This document shows, in pieces, positions 21,794-33,325 of a stretch of 64,000 nucleotides of DNA. Source of the stretch: Paroedura picta (Eukaryota > Chordata > Lepidosauria > Squamata > Gekkonidae); the NCBI RefSeq assembly GCF_049243985.1, contig NC_135381.1:17037345-17101344 (forward strand), written 5' to 3'. The notes beneath the pieces were generated by a model. It had not been told where the DNA came from. It saw nothing but the letters and a program-made list of their open reading frames with translations, and ran no database searches. A program made the position numbers and the translations under genes. Within the stretch, counting starts at the first letter, position 1; every line of letters begins with the position of its first letter.

Positions 21794-23519
21794 TGGGCTA
21801 CCCCACTTGCAGGGTGTGCCAGACTGTGGCTTAACCAATAGTCCTTCGCCCTGGGAACTGCAGTTCTAGGGAGATAGCAGGTGAACTGTTAAGAGCGAAT
21901 TCTTAGCATCTTCAATGTCACTATGCAGCATCAACACTCGTTTGTTATAGCCTTCATGTCTTTCTAATCTTTTTAGTGGCTTCACTTTTCCTGTCTTGGC
22001 TCACTGCACATTGATGCCTATCTTTACAACGCTGGCACTGAAGACCTGAATTATGTGCCAATCCAATATTTCTAAACAGATGGCGACCCAGCCGTTCTCT
22101 GGCTTTAACCTACGCACACACAGATTCACGTACAGTTGCTTCCCTCCCACCTCCACAACAAATCTCCCTAATACTTGGCAGAGAAATAAATCACTCCTTA
22201 TCACCGCTCTTAGTATAGCTGATTCAAGGGCGGATGGCTACAATAAAGGGTGAAATTGGGCTCTCAAGTGATGGGTAACAAATACCTCCCAGACATGTGA
22301 AAGAAAATCCCACTTGGTAAAAACAAGTGCCTGCCAGCCCTGAAACATCTTGGGAACAAGGGTTTCTGTGCCATCCTTGCGCCACCTCAGAGAAGTGGCA
22401 GCACATAGGAGCAAGTCTCAGCTGGTGAGGCTGACAAGAAGCAAGAGGCATACTACTTGTTTCCTTTCAGTCTGAGATATAAAGGGAGGGCAAATTGGGC
22501 TTCAGGAGATCTCCTCCCCCTTGGGCAATATGTGCTTGATTCTTCAAAGATCTGCTGGTAGGGCCAAAATGTTGGTGCCTAGCTACAGCAATGGCACCTT
22601 CCCTAGAGATGCAGGCATACAGTTTGCACCTATGGTGCTTGACCTCAGGCAGTAATACTGTGTGCAGAAATGTGTCAAAACTGATGGGAAATGGATAAAA
22701 GGATGCTGAGGAAGAAAGTTCTAGAACAAATCCTGGCTGGGAACAGGAAGTGGAGCTAGCATGTGCCTAAGTGCCAACAGAACTCTGTTCATCACAGATA
22801 TGCAGCCTACTGTACATATCTGAAAGCTTCCTGCCACCAAGCAATATTGCCCAGATCTCAGATTAGTTCCTCAGAGAATAAAACTGATTTAAATGTAATG
22901 CTGGTAAGTTTTCCAGCATGCCTAGATAAAACTGGCCTGCCCCTTTAATAGAGGTTTCAGAGGACGTTATTTACTGTTTGATATAATTTCTCTCCATGCC
23001 ATAAATAAGTGATGTGAAGGGGAGAGATGTATTTGGGGGGAACATCTTCCCCCACCCCAGGACATTGGGAAACTTGTGGGAGCACTAAAAATACACTCTT
23101 ATCAAAAATCTGTTTGCTTCTGAAATAATTAAAATGTTTAAGACAAAGTTTTATTCACTTGAAATGTAAAGCACCCCCATAATTTCCAGAAATTGTACAT
23201 CTGAGTGATGAAAAACTGCAAGTTGTAGCCTGCAACTGGAGATTCGTACTAGGGGTCAGGTCCTTTAACCAGAACCCCAATACACCGTACCCTATGAGAG
23301 CCACTGCGCCAGCTTCCAGCAATTCACACAAATAGGGTCCAGTTTATCTCGGTAGGATTTACTCCCAGCCAAGTGTGCCACCAAGCCTCGGGGCCACGAA
23401 GAAAACCAAGGCACCCCAGCCCATTTTCCAAGGGGTAAGGCCTAAAAAAACGAAAAGGGCTCCTCGCGACAAGGTGCAAATTGCCCCCACCCATACACCA
23501 CCCTCACTCCCCCCCTGCA
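21794..23519. other. Intergenic region upstream of YWHAH
   Basis: No gene or clear repeat. GC content rises from about 23,350 towards the promoter. Confidence 0.4.
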
Positions 23520-23621
23520 TTGCTGTTCTGCGCACGCGCCCACCACCGCCCTTTCCAATGCAGCACTTTCCTTACGCGTGCGCCAACTGGCACCGCCCAG
23601 TTCTTCTCTACGGCGCAGGAT

Positions 23622-23643
23622 CTATTTATAGTAACTGACGTCA
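23622..23643 (-). promoter_or_regulatory. Full CRE next to MEF2/TATA-type site
   Basis: TGACGTCA (23636-23643) is a perfect cyclic-AMP response element. CTATTTATAG (23622-23631) is a perfect MEF2 consensus; on the minus strand it reads CTATAAATAG, a good TATA box lying just downstream of the CRE. It therefore either regulates YWHAH or drives a divergent minus-strand transcript starting near 23,595. Confidence 0.55.
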
Positions 23644-24134
23644 CCTAGATATAGAACGAGGGACCGGCAGCCCTCGCGTCACTCCCTGTACCCCCCCTCC
23701 ACTCGCTCGTTGTCCTCACAGTGCGCAAGCGCGTTGGGGAGCAAAAGGACACTAGCGGACGGCTAAACGCGAGTCGCTGTGATCCTCCTAAAAGCTGCCC
23801 CCCCCCCAAAAAACCCTTTTCCCGGTCTTGAGCGCTTTGGCGGGAGCGACCGCCAACGGTCACAGGGAGCTCGCGCGCATGCTCATCGTCTCAACCGCTG
23901 CCCGCTCGTGGTCAGTGCTGCGAGGGGGCGCCTGTGCGCATGCGGGGAAGCACCGCGGCGCGCTCTCGGTGATCCCGCTCGCGCGCTCCGCGGCCGGCCT
24001 GAGGTAGGAGGAGGGAGCCGCCGTTGAGGCGCAGCTCCTCTTGGCCCTGCGAGGCGTCGCGGGAAGGAAGGAGGGAGGCCCCGTCGGTTCGCCCGCCCGC
24101 CCGCCCTGCCAGTGCCACGACGGAGGGAGCAGCC

Positions 24135-24221
24135 ATGAGCGACCGGGAGCAGCTGCTGCAGCGGGCCCGCCTGGCCGAGCAGGCGGAGAGATACGACGAC
24201 ATGGCCGCGGCCATGAAAGCG
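24135..24221 (+). CDS. YWHAH: 14-3-3 eta, coding exon 1
   Basis: Encodes [20 protein letters not shown]... to M-K-A, 29 codons. It ends at the known first-intron position of this gene before GTGAGT (phase 0). The start context GCAGCCATGA is good. Human has Gly at position 2; here it is Ser. This segment forms helices 1 and part of 2, the dimer interface of the 14-3-3 fold. It is the only ATG that gives the family N-terminus. Confidence 0.97.
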
Positions 24222-27190
24222 GTGAGTGGCTGAGGGGGGAGACGGGCTGCGGCAGCCTCCGCTCGGCTGACGGGGAGCCAACGCCCTGCCTCGGCTGCGC
24301 CCGCTTCCCGCCCTCGGCGGGGCCCCGCAGCCTCTCCAGGTAAGGGGGAAGGCAGGCAGATGGCCCCGGGCAGCCAGCCCCTCAGCGCGGAGGGCCAGCG
24401 TGGGCCGTCGCCGCGGGTCCCGCTTCCCACCCACGCTCCTCTCCCCCGCGGCTTCCGGCCCTCTGCCGGGTGACGCCCGCCTGCATGGGGGCGAATGGAG
24501 GGGCATCGCTTCGTGGGGGTTTGAGGCGGGCTCGCACGCATGGACTCCAGCGAACGGGAGGACTCGTGTGCTGAACCAGAGTCGTGCCGGACGTGTGCAT
24601 GATCGTAGGGAGGGCAGGGACATTTGCGCCTCCCAAAGAGCAGGATGGCTCCTTCCAAGGTGTGGGTTCGGGGGAAAGGGGGCTGGGATGATTTCCAGCA
24701 GGGCATTCCACTGTAGACCCGAATGTGCTTGGTGATAGAGCCAGCTGGGGGTCCAAATCCATAACTGTTCCTCGGTGAGGAATATGTGGACCGTTTCTCT
24801 TCAGATTGGTTGTGATCTGCGGAATGTCATTCACAATTACAGGAAGGGTGAGGATTTAAACTCTATATGAAATTTTTTAGCAGACTCATAGTGTTAGAAT
24901 ACATATGCCCCATTTATATTTATTCTGAAACTCAGGTCAGTGTTACGCATTACTTTGGTTAGATGAGCTGAGACATCTATGACAAACTTATCTTATACTA
25001 CAAATGAAACGTCTGGTGTCTTCCTGTATTTTCCATACTGCAGTACAAATTGGAGTAGGCCTTGTCAGTGTCAAACTCACAGTGAGATTTGGAAGAGGTA
25101 GGAAATGGTGATAGGCTACCGCCTTCCTTATTGCTGCGCAAATGCGTTCAAGGAGGGAATACGTGTTGCTGCTGATTACCCTCCTCACCAGAGATTCTGG
25201 GGCACTTTCTCTTGCAAGTTGGTGAGTGGGCATCTGAATGCCTGAAGGCAAATTTCAGTATTGCAGGATCTGATTTCTTTAAAATGAATCCAAGATTCAT
25301 TCTAGCCAGAGCTAGTCACAAAATGGCATCTTCAAACCAGAGCCAGTCTGTATCCCATAAACTGACATGACCTGCTCTATCTCAAATGTATATGCCCAAT
25401 TTTGCAAAATAATATTACCCCTGCCATAATATTACTTTAAAAGCTAATTATGTTAATATTTATTGTTGCTTTCCAAACTATATTGAAAATGTGTCTGTCA
25501 GATGTTCATAGTAGTTCTTAAGACAAGCCCCAAAAGTCCAGTCTACAAAGGACAAACAAGAAAGTGCACATGGGTAATTTTATAAGAACTTAATTGCATC
25601 AACACCATACTCAGTGAGATGGCAATCAACATATTTCAAATGTGCATTGCTAAGTGACCACATATTTCAGTATATGCCTTTTACTTGCTACAGTCACATA
25701 GCCATAGGCACATGACTTGTAGGAGCATAGCCTACAAGGGTTTTTTTTAATAATCTCAGATTATATTTGAAAAATGAAGTCATCGTGATTTAAAGATAAC
25801 ATTATATAACTGTATTTCTTTACACAGGTTTCTAAAGCTGCAAATAATTTGTGCTTGGTGTGTGCTTAACTCTGCCTTCTTCAGATGAGCTAAAAGCAAG
25901 TCACTGCATGGCAGCCTTGAGCATCAGTTCTAGAGGGGGAGGAGAGTATAATCGGGCACCAGAAGGGAGAGTTGTAGCTACTGATTATCTTACTCATTTT
26001 GTCTGTGTTTTTATCTCTGTGATGCAATGATAAATATATCTGTAACAGGATTGCACAACACTGTGAAGCCAACAGTTGTTGATCTGTCAAACATGGTTAT
26101 GTTCTACTTGACCCTGAAATAAAGGGCAGTAATCTGTATAATGCAGATCTAATTGGGTGTTTCCTCATTTCATTTTAATCTAGTTGAGGTCCATTTAAAG
26201 AGTACAGTCGCTGTTCTGTACAATGTAGAACATAAAGCAGCAAGAATTGAACTGCTTCCAAGTTCTGGGTACCAGGATTACATTTCTAATTGCCAAACTT
26301 GTATAAGGATAAGAAGTCAGTTCTTAGGGATTTTTTCCCCCAACCATATAAATTTGCTTGCTATCATCAAAGTCCACTCTTAGTGTAGCAAAGGAGGATT
26401 TTTTCCCAAATTGTACAACCAAAAGAAGTATACTGTAGCATCTTTCTGTACTACAGTAGGTCACTTCTTTCTTCATGGGCTCAGGTGCAGAGGCTTGGAG
26501 ATAGCAAGGACTTTTTCTTCAAATATATATACAGCATCCCACAGAATTCTTATTTTATCTTCCTGTAAGGTCTTTATGTAGGACATGGGGCTATAGCCTT
26601 TACTTCCCATGTTGCTGTAATATCTTGGTTAATCTGGACTTTCCTAGGGTGTGATGTATGTTCACATGAATCTCGTCAGATTTCAGAAATCGAATGTTAC
26701 TGGACAAGAATCTGCTTGTAACTATGGAAAAAATAGGTTCAGTATTTAGAGTAAGACATTCTGTGAGGGAACTAAGGAAGAGCTGGGAATGAAGCATGCA
26801 AGCCAGAGAATGTCTCTCAATATGTAGAGTGGGTAGTAATGTCCAAAGCAGCCCATTGTTTCCCTGGACCCTGGGTAAGACAGTAGTGAGCATTATATTG
26901 AATGCTACTGCCCTTTTGTATAACTAAGTTACTGTATCAGTTTCATGTATTAAGAATTTAGGAAATGTGGTTAATGCTGATGACTTCAAGGCATTCCCAA
27001 GTGGTTCTTCAAAACTTATTTCTTCTTTGGCTTGACTAACCAAATGACTAAAGCTGACTTTACTTCTTGCATTTTAAGAGACATGGATGAAATTTGTGTG
27101 TATGAGGCTTATATTTTGGGAGGGGGGAGGATCGAAGATGTTATGGTCCCTAAAACCAGATTGTCTCAAAGTATTTGTGTGCATTTGCAG
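24222..27190 (+). other. YWHAH: YWHAH intron 1
   Basis: Starts with GTGAGT and ends with GCATTTGCAG. The CpG island continues over the first ~250 bases. No transposable element recognised in almost 3 kb, in contrast to the flanking DNA, which may reflect regulatory constraint. Confidence 0.85.
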
Positions 27191-27847
27191 GTAACTGAGT
27201 TGAACGAACCCCTTTCAAATGAAGACCGAAACCTGCTTTCTGTAGCCTATAAGAATGTTGTTGGTGCCAGGAGATCTTCCTGGCGAGTCATCAGCAGCAT
27301 AGAACAGAAAACCATGACTGATGGGAATGAAAAGAAGCTGGAAAAGGTTAAAGCATACAGGGAGAAGATTGAGAAGGAGCTGGAGACCGTGTGCAATGAT
27401 GTTTTGGCCCTCCTAGATAAGTTCTTGATCAAGAACTGCAGTGACATTCAGTATGAGAGCAAGGTCTTTTACCTGAAAATGAAAGGTGATTACTACCGTT
27501 ATTTAGCAGAAGTTGCTGCAGGTGAAAAGAAGAACAGTGTTGTGGAAGCATCAGAAGCTGCCTACAAAGAAGCCTTTGAGATCAGCAAAGAGCACATGCA
27601 GCCCACGCACCCAATCCGGCTGGGTCTGGCACTCAACTTCTCAGTGTTCTACTATGAAATCCAGAATGCCCCCGAGCAGGCCTGCCTTCTAGCCAAACAA
27701 GCCTTCGATGATGCCATAGCAGAGCTGGATACACTCAATGAGGATTCCTACAAGGACTCCACTCTTATCATGCAGCTACTTCGAGACAACCTCACTCTCT
27801 GGACAAGCGACCAGCAAGATGAGGAAGCAGGGGAGGGCAACAACTAA
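27191..27847 (+). CDS. YWHAH: 14-3-3 eta, coding exon 2
   Basis: Encodes residues 30-247 of a 14-3-3 protein, an acidic dimeric cytosolic adaptor that binds phosphoserine/phosphothreonine motifs in kinases, channels and other clients. Phosphopeptide-pocket residues are all present: K50, R57, R132 and Y133. Family signature 1 ([11 protein letters not shown], 42-52) and signature 2 ([20 protein letters not shown]) are intact. Eta rather than gamma is shown by the [10 protein letters not shown] loop and the C-terminal D-E-E-A-G-E-G-N. One extra Asn makes it 247 residues rather than 246. The open frame extends upstream to 27032 into the intron, but the splice acceptor fixes the start. Confidence 0.98.
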   Translation, partial: VTELNEPLSNEDRNLLSVAYKNVVGARRSSWRVISSIEQKTMTDGNEKKLEKVKAYREKIEKELETVCNDVLALLDKFLIKNCSDIQYESKVFYLKMKGDYYRYLAEVAAGEKKNSVVEASEAAYKEAFEISKEHMQPTHPIRLGLALNFSVFYYEIQNAPEQACLLAKQAFDDAIAELDTLNEDSYKDSTLIMQLLRDNLTLWTSDQQDEEAGEGNN

Positions 27848-28680
27848 AAAGCTTTCCCCATCACAGCTTACCATCAAACCCCCATCACCAATACTTCCTT
27901 GCCACAATCACACTATGTATCTAGTGCTAAGCATATCTGTATTGTTGGCACAGCTATGAGGTCTGCCAGATGCCGCATCAGACAGCTCTTCCATGTGCAT
28001 TGCTGGACTGAAAGGTGTATCAGCCCATTTTACTATAGTGGCATATTGATTGTGTAGAAGGAAAATGAGGCATTTTAGTTTCATTTGATTCATAATATAT
28101 TGGTTAACATAATGAAAAGTGAGGGGAATTTAATCAAAAAATCTAAGCAATTCAATTTTCTGTTTGGAAGAAGTGGATTTTGTGTGTATTCAGCAGTATG
28201 CCTTGTGCATTCAAAACAAATGAAGAACATGCTGATCCCGTTGCCAGTGGAAACTACCATAAGAAGGTGTGAACTGATTTTGTCTTCATCAGTTTTAAAG
28301 TGGTGGTGTTCTGTAATCTGTGTTTGCCTCATAATGTTCACGGACTTTGGTTTCAGGCAATGCATCTTGAAAGGTTTTGATATTTGTAAACCTTTTTCTT
28401 TTTTTGCAAGTTTGAAAAATCATGGCATTTTGTTTTAGTAAATCCTTTGGCTGCTCAGTTGCCTGTGTATTCTGACAGCTCTGTGTCAATGTTTAGCCCA
28501 TATTAAGGTGGATGATGATGAGAGACCAGAATTCTAAATTAAGTGTGTTGGAATTAAACAAAAAATAAACTGCTGCTTTGGGGTTATTGCCTGTAAGATG
28601 TCCTGTATTATTTACTAAACAAAAGGATGCTGGCAAGTTGTCTAATCAAGTGATTTAAATAAAATTTTAAGGAACTAGCG
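27848..28680 (+). other. YWHAH: YWHAH 3' UTR
   Basis: About 0.8 kb free of recognisable repeats. AATAAA signals occur at 28564-28569 and 28658-28663; either can end the transcript. Confidence 0.8.
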
Positions 28681-29970
28681 GCCACGCATTATTGGTTGGG
28701 TTCTCATGACAATGGTGTGACAGAGTGAATTGGTTGCTTTAGTTGCAACAGATGCCTGACTAATTTCTCTGCTTGTGGAAGACACAAATTTCTGTCCTCT
28801 GAGCCATTAGACCAATCATAGATCAGCCAATTCTAAACAGAATCATTTGTTGAATAGGTAGAACCACTATCTTTCCTGGCTATTTTATCCCAGACACATT
28901 TTTATTTTCTGGCAATACTGCAATGGTTAAGCGGCAGATTCTTGTAATGTTTTCATTGTCCAGAGAGAGAGAGTGTGTGTGATATGAAGACTTTGTTGTG
29001 CGCCTTCTCTTTGGTCCAAAGAGAAGTCTTGCTAGACTACCCAAAAATCTGTCAAAATAAATCCAAGCACATTTAGTATAGTTGCAAGGCCTGCACACCT
29101 GGCAGAACCAACTTCTGTCCTTTTTAACCTGGTGTATTCAAGTGGTCTTTTTGGGGATATACACGAAGTGTTGCTGGCTATAGCTTTTTTACACTCTTGC
29201 TGTTATTTCCCCATCAGGTCCAAAGGGCAAGGATTGGCAGAGTACCAGTCTGTATCACTGGGTTAGTAGGCATGCAATGATAGACTGTGTGTGGGAAGTC
29301 GTTAGAATGGTTCTCCCATACTTTACAATTTTGAAATCAAATAATTCATATATTCATTATTAGTAAATATCTCTATACATTAGGAAAAACTAGCATAAAC
29401 AGATGAGCAGCAAGACATTGAACTTCTTAAGTGATACCACCTATTGAAAGTGACAGAAAAGAACCAAAGGAGTATTACACAATGAAGAAAACATTAAATG
29501 AAGAAAACATTTAAAATATTTTAACCTACTAATTGCTATGGAGGACACTGTTTTCTTTTACGAATTACTGGCTGCCCATTTAGAAGTGATTTGTCTAGTT
29601 ATTTTCATAGCAATTCTGCAGTCAGTTTATAAAGCTGAAATATGATCTTTGACTTAAGGTCATCTTGTTCTGCAGATGAGTCCCTTTAACTGATGATTTT
29701 TAGGCTGATGGATCTATGGTCAGATTAAGACAGAATGTAACCGATACTTGCTTTCTGTTTTCTGTTCTATTCTTCATGAACTCTGTGGGGAAAAATACCT
29801 TTTCAAATAGAAAGCATAGCAGTTGCCAATGTCTAACAAGCTATTAAATCATTACCTAATTAAAGTACAGCAATTTTAATATTCACTCAATTTTTAGAGT
29901 ACTTACAGAAGAAAACAGTGGTAAGTATTGACCAGCTTGTTTGGAAGACTCCTTGCCACATCCAGCAAAG
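28681..29970. other. Intergenic, nothing recognised
   Basis: AT-rich; short (GA)n/(GT)n run near 28965-28981. Confidence 0.4.
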
Positions 29971-30158
29971 AAGAAGAGTTAGTTCTTATCCACTGCTTTT
30001 CTCTACCAGAAGGAGTCTCAATTGATCAGAACAGCTTTATCAGTGCTGTGGTAAGTCCAAGGTCACCCAGCTGGCTGCATATGGAGGAGTCGGGAATCAA
30101 ATCTGGCTTGCCAGATTAGAAGTCCGCGCTCCTAACCACTACACTAAGCTGGCTTTCA
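29971..30158 (-). mobile_element. tRNA-derived SINE (family A), internally deleted
   Basis: AAGAAGAAGAGTTAGTTCTT tail complement, then the body complement with ~90 bases missing after GAAGGAGTCTCAATT, then the head complement ending CACTACACTAAGCTGGC. Confidence 0.85.
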
Positions 30159-31339
30159 AGATTCTTGCATTTGTCTAAAATCCAGTGCTGCTGGTTTAGG
30201 ACAAAGATAACAATGCCTTTGTGGATTTCATAGATGGCAGTGGAAACTCCTATCAGGAGGGTTTTTGATCAAGTTTCATGGCATCCATCCATATTAAAGA
30301 GCAAAACTCCCTGTTCACTTTATTAGCTGTGAATTATATCCATTAACACAACATGAAGAGATTCATCTACTCATCATAGTCATTTATACATGTTCAAATG
30401 TCATCTTTCAATCTTATGTGAACATGTAATACACAAACTAAAACAGAAATAACTGAAAAACCCATATAAGTGATCAAGGTAATACCATGGAGATGCTTTC
30501 ACAATATAGAAGCATTCATGTAAAAGATACCTTGGAGTAGTGTGCTGAAATTTGGTTATGGCATGGGTCAACGAATGCTTGCTGAGGCTGTCTCATATTC
30601 TTCAAGGTATTTCTTTGCAGGTTAGTTGTCTTTGGTTACACTAAATGGAAGTTAGAGGGGGTCAGGGATTGAACCAGGATAGTAGTTCAAAGAGGCTTGT
30701 AAGATCTGCAGTCTGCTATCTAGGCAGCCTATATACTGCTTACTGGTTTTATTGTTGACTAAGATGACTGGGCTGGTAACTAGTATAAAAATTCAGGCTA
30801 CTGCCTTTTTCAGCTTTGCTAATCTTGAACTGTTATGTTGCCCTAGAATGTCACCTGTTTCTAATCTTGCCCCTACTGTTAAATAAGACAACTCTCGTTT
30901 GTTCAGGGAAGTTTTGGTATTATAATTGCAAAATGTCATATTGCTTCTTTTCTCATTTACAACAGGATTGGATACTTTCCCATAAGATGTAACGCTGGAG
31001 ACGTGCAAAGTCTTGTAGAAAACATGTAATTTTCCTCTTATGATTTTTCCTTCCTTGAAAGCACCCATATTCTTGCCCCTTTCCCTGTTTCCTCCTTTTA
31101 TACCACCTTGTCAGCAGATCTACCTGTCCAGATTTTTCTCTTTCTCTGACCTGGTACTGTCTTTCTGGGAAAGGTTTGGACCACTTATATGGTTATGCAG
31201 TGGGGAAGCAGCAGGTACTTAAGGGGGGCAATCTACTTTCCCTGTATTCCCTTCACACTTTTTGGCAGCCCCCATATACTTAACTGCCCCCTTTTTCCTT
31301 CATTTCACCTGTTAAGCAAGCATACCTTATATCTTCAGT
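30159..31339. other. Intergenic, nothing recognised
   Basis: No gene; no clear repeat. Confidence 0.35.
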
Positions 31340-31590
31340 CAAATGTATTGTTTATTTACTTTATTTACCTTGCTTCCTTAATCTTTCTCCCCAGTGGGGA
31401 CTCAAAGCAGCTTACATCATTCTTCTTTCCCATTTAATCCTCACCATAAACACCATGAGGTAGGTTAGGCTAAGTGTGTGACTGGTCCAAAATCACACAA
31501 TGATCTTCAGTGACAGAATGGTGATTTAAACCTGGGCCTTCCGTATCCTAATCTAAAATTAACCTGTACAACCACACTGGCTTTCTTGAG
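31340..31590 (-). mobile_element. Old tRNA-type SINE, reverse orientation
   Basis: CCTTTCTCCCCAGTGGGGACTCAAAGCAGCTTACA...AACCATGAGGTAGGTTAGG-type motifs are the complement of an older SINE family. A related fragment is at 39680, and a plus-strand relative is at 34890. Confidence 0.6.
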
Positions 31591-31662
31591 GTGGCTGCTA
31601 TTGAATAATAGCAAACGCAGGTTTCAGTGAGTCATGTCAAATGCGAAGTTGTCTATGGTTGC

Positions 31663-31872
31663 TACCATGTTTGGCCCTGATGAGTCATCCCTCAAAGGAC
31701 AAACAGCCCTGAAAAGGACTGCCCCCCTTAACTTGCCTTTTACTGACAGACCAAGGCTTGAAGGTTGACAATGTTGTAGTTACCTAATAACTCGCACAAT
31801 GGCCACTGTATGGGGCATTCATTTCTTAAAGGTGCAGGTATTGCTGCTTCCATTATTTTGTTTTAATCCACA
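31663..31872 (+). repeat. Unclassified repeat, twin of 47169
   Basis: About 208 bases nearly identical to 47169-47377, with three mismatches by eye. No terminal inverted repeat, tRNA box or coding motif recognised. High identity implies a recent duplication or a young element. Confidence 0.75.
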
Positions 31873-32365
31873 GTATATTTTAAAGAGTTTTTAGATTTCT
31901 CTGCAAACCTGAGCTGTTTCACGTTTGTAGAAAGATCTGCCTTGTCTGTTTATGGATCTAATCTCTGGATTTAACTATCCACAGATTGGGTGATATTGAG
32001 AATTACATATTTTGACAATGAAAACCTACACTAAAGAAAGAGGTAAGCATTTAATTGGGAGCCTTGGCAGAAGTGTGAATGTGTTGCAAAAAAGTGTTCC
32101 AAAATACCTTTGTTAAATGTATTTTAACAGAATTGGGATGCTTATGTCAAAGCAAATTGTGTTCCCTTGTGGAAGCATATTATTTCTGGAAGTTTTGCAT
32201 GATAATTTGCCTGTATTATTACATACCTTTAACAGTAAACATACAAATAAACAAACATACAGCAGTTAGGACATTTTGCTTTTCTCTCAAAGGTAACATT
32301 TCCCAATTCCATCTCTTCCCTTCCCGGTTTCCTTTAGAGTGTTTTCCCCTTGCTTTTCATGGAGT

Positions 32366-32458
32366 GTCACTATGGTAATGCCATGACATCATTGCACTAG
32401 GAACTGTTGTCTTGGAAACAGTGTGACGTCTTTGCACTGAGAGTGTTGCTAGGGATAC
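32366..32458. promoter_or_regulatory. Repeated RFX-like / CRE-like module
   Basis: Two ~40-base units pair an X-box-like palindrome with a CRE-like site: GTCACTATGGTAAT plus TGACATCA, then GTTGTCTTGGAAAC plus TGACGTCT. A third X-box-like GTTGCTAGGGATAC follows at 32445. The spacing resembles X1-X2 composite elements. It may also be a decayed tandem repeat. Confidence 0.35.
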
Positions 32459-33076
32459 TAAACTGACTAGATGAGGCTTGCTGGGAGGAAGGAGAGGAAA
32501 TGGCGATATCAAACCCATGTCTGGAAATTTTCCTAGTCAACAGGGAAAGAGCAGAAATAAATCATTCAATAAAAGAGCTGCTGAAATTTTGATTTCCCAG
32601 TCAAGGCTTTATTAGCTTGAGTTTCATTGTGCCTATCCATCAGGTTGTCCGTTTCCAAGACACCAGCCATCCCAAGGGTACAGTAAGCTGCAAAGTTCAG
32701 TGTCTATACTAAAGGGGAGAGCTTTGCAGTCTGGTTCTGTTTTCTTTCCCACTTTTCCATAGGATGGCTTGAAGTGTGCAATGTTTGTCTATTGAAAACA
32801 TTTCTGTCAACTTGCCACGCAAAGAGTCCCCAAGGTAGAAAATTCCAGCATGAAAACATACAGACATAACACCAAAAATCAGGGAGATGGCTACTAGCAG
32901 ATATTGGAATTACAGTGAACTGAACAAAAAGGTCTTCAATATTCCTTTCAATGGCTTTGTGCCTTCACATGTTATATTTAAAGGTACCATTGGGCCTCTC
33001 AATAATAATAGCATTGGCTGCCCCAAGCAATGAGCTTTGTGTATGTATATTTTATTATAGGCAACAGATTACTGTA
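32459..33076. other. Intergenic, nothing recognised
   Basis: No gene or clear repeat. Confidence 0.35.
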
Positions 33077-33325
33077 GAGAGCCAGCTTAGTGTAGTGGTT
33101 AAGAGCAGTGGCCTCTAATATGGAGAGCTGGGTTTGATTCCTCTGAACATGTAGCCAGCAGGGTGACCTTGGGCTAGTCACAGAGCTGTTCTCACACAGC
33201 AGTTCTTTCAGGGATCTCTCAGCCCCACCAACCTCATAGGGTGTCTGTTGTGGGGGGGGGGGGGAGGGAAGGTGACTGTAAGCAGCTTTGATTCTCTTTC
33301 AGGTCATGAAAAGTGAAGTAGAAAA
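33077..33325 (+). mobile_element. tRNA-derived SINE (family A)
   Basis: GAGCCAGCTTAGTGTAGTGG head, B-box GGTTTGATTCC, body GTGACCTTGGGCTAGTCAC. A poly-G run (33254-33265) has expanded within it. Confidence 0.88.

Larger units (their letters stand above)
23520..24480 (+). promoter_or_regulatory. YWHAH: YWHAH CpG-island promoter with NRF1-like sites
   Basis: Dense CpG and high GC against AT-rich flanks. NRF1-like palindromes (consensus YGCGCAYGCGCR, each with one or two mismatches) occur at 23529-23540, 23574-23584 (reverse), 23722-23733, 23871-23880 and 23935-23946. No plus-strand TATA box is seen near the start codon, so a dispersed CpG-type start between about 23,850 and 24,100 is likely. 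Constitutive, broad expression is expected for a 14-3-3 gene. Confidence 0.75.

Noticed and set aside
23883-24834. Long minus-strand open frames (150-264 codons) opposite YWHAH exon 1
   Set aside because: GC-rich CpG-island sequence has few stops; composition is Arg/Pro/Ala-rich with no domain, and the opposite strand holds a proven exon.
27032-27190. Upstream extension of the YWHAH exon 2 reading frame
   Set aside because: Intronic: the acceptor at 27181-27190 and family alignment fix the exon start at 27191.
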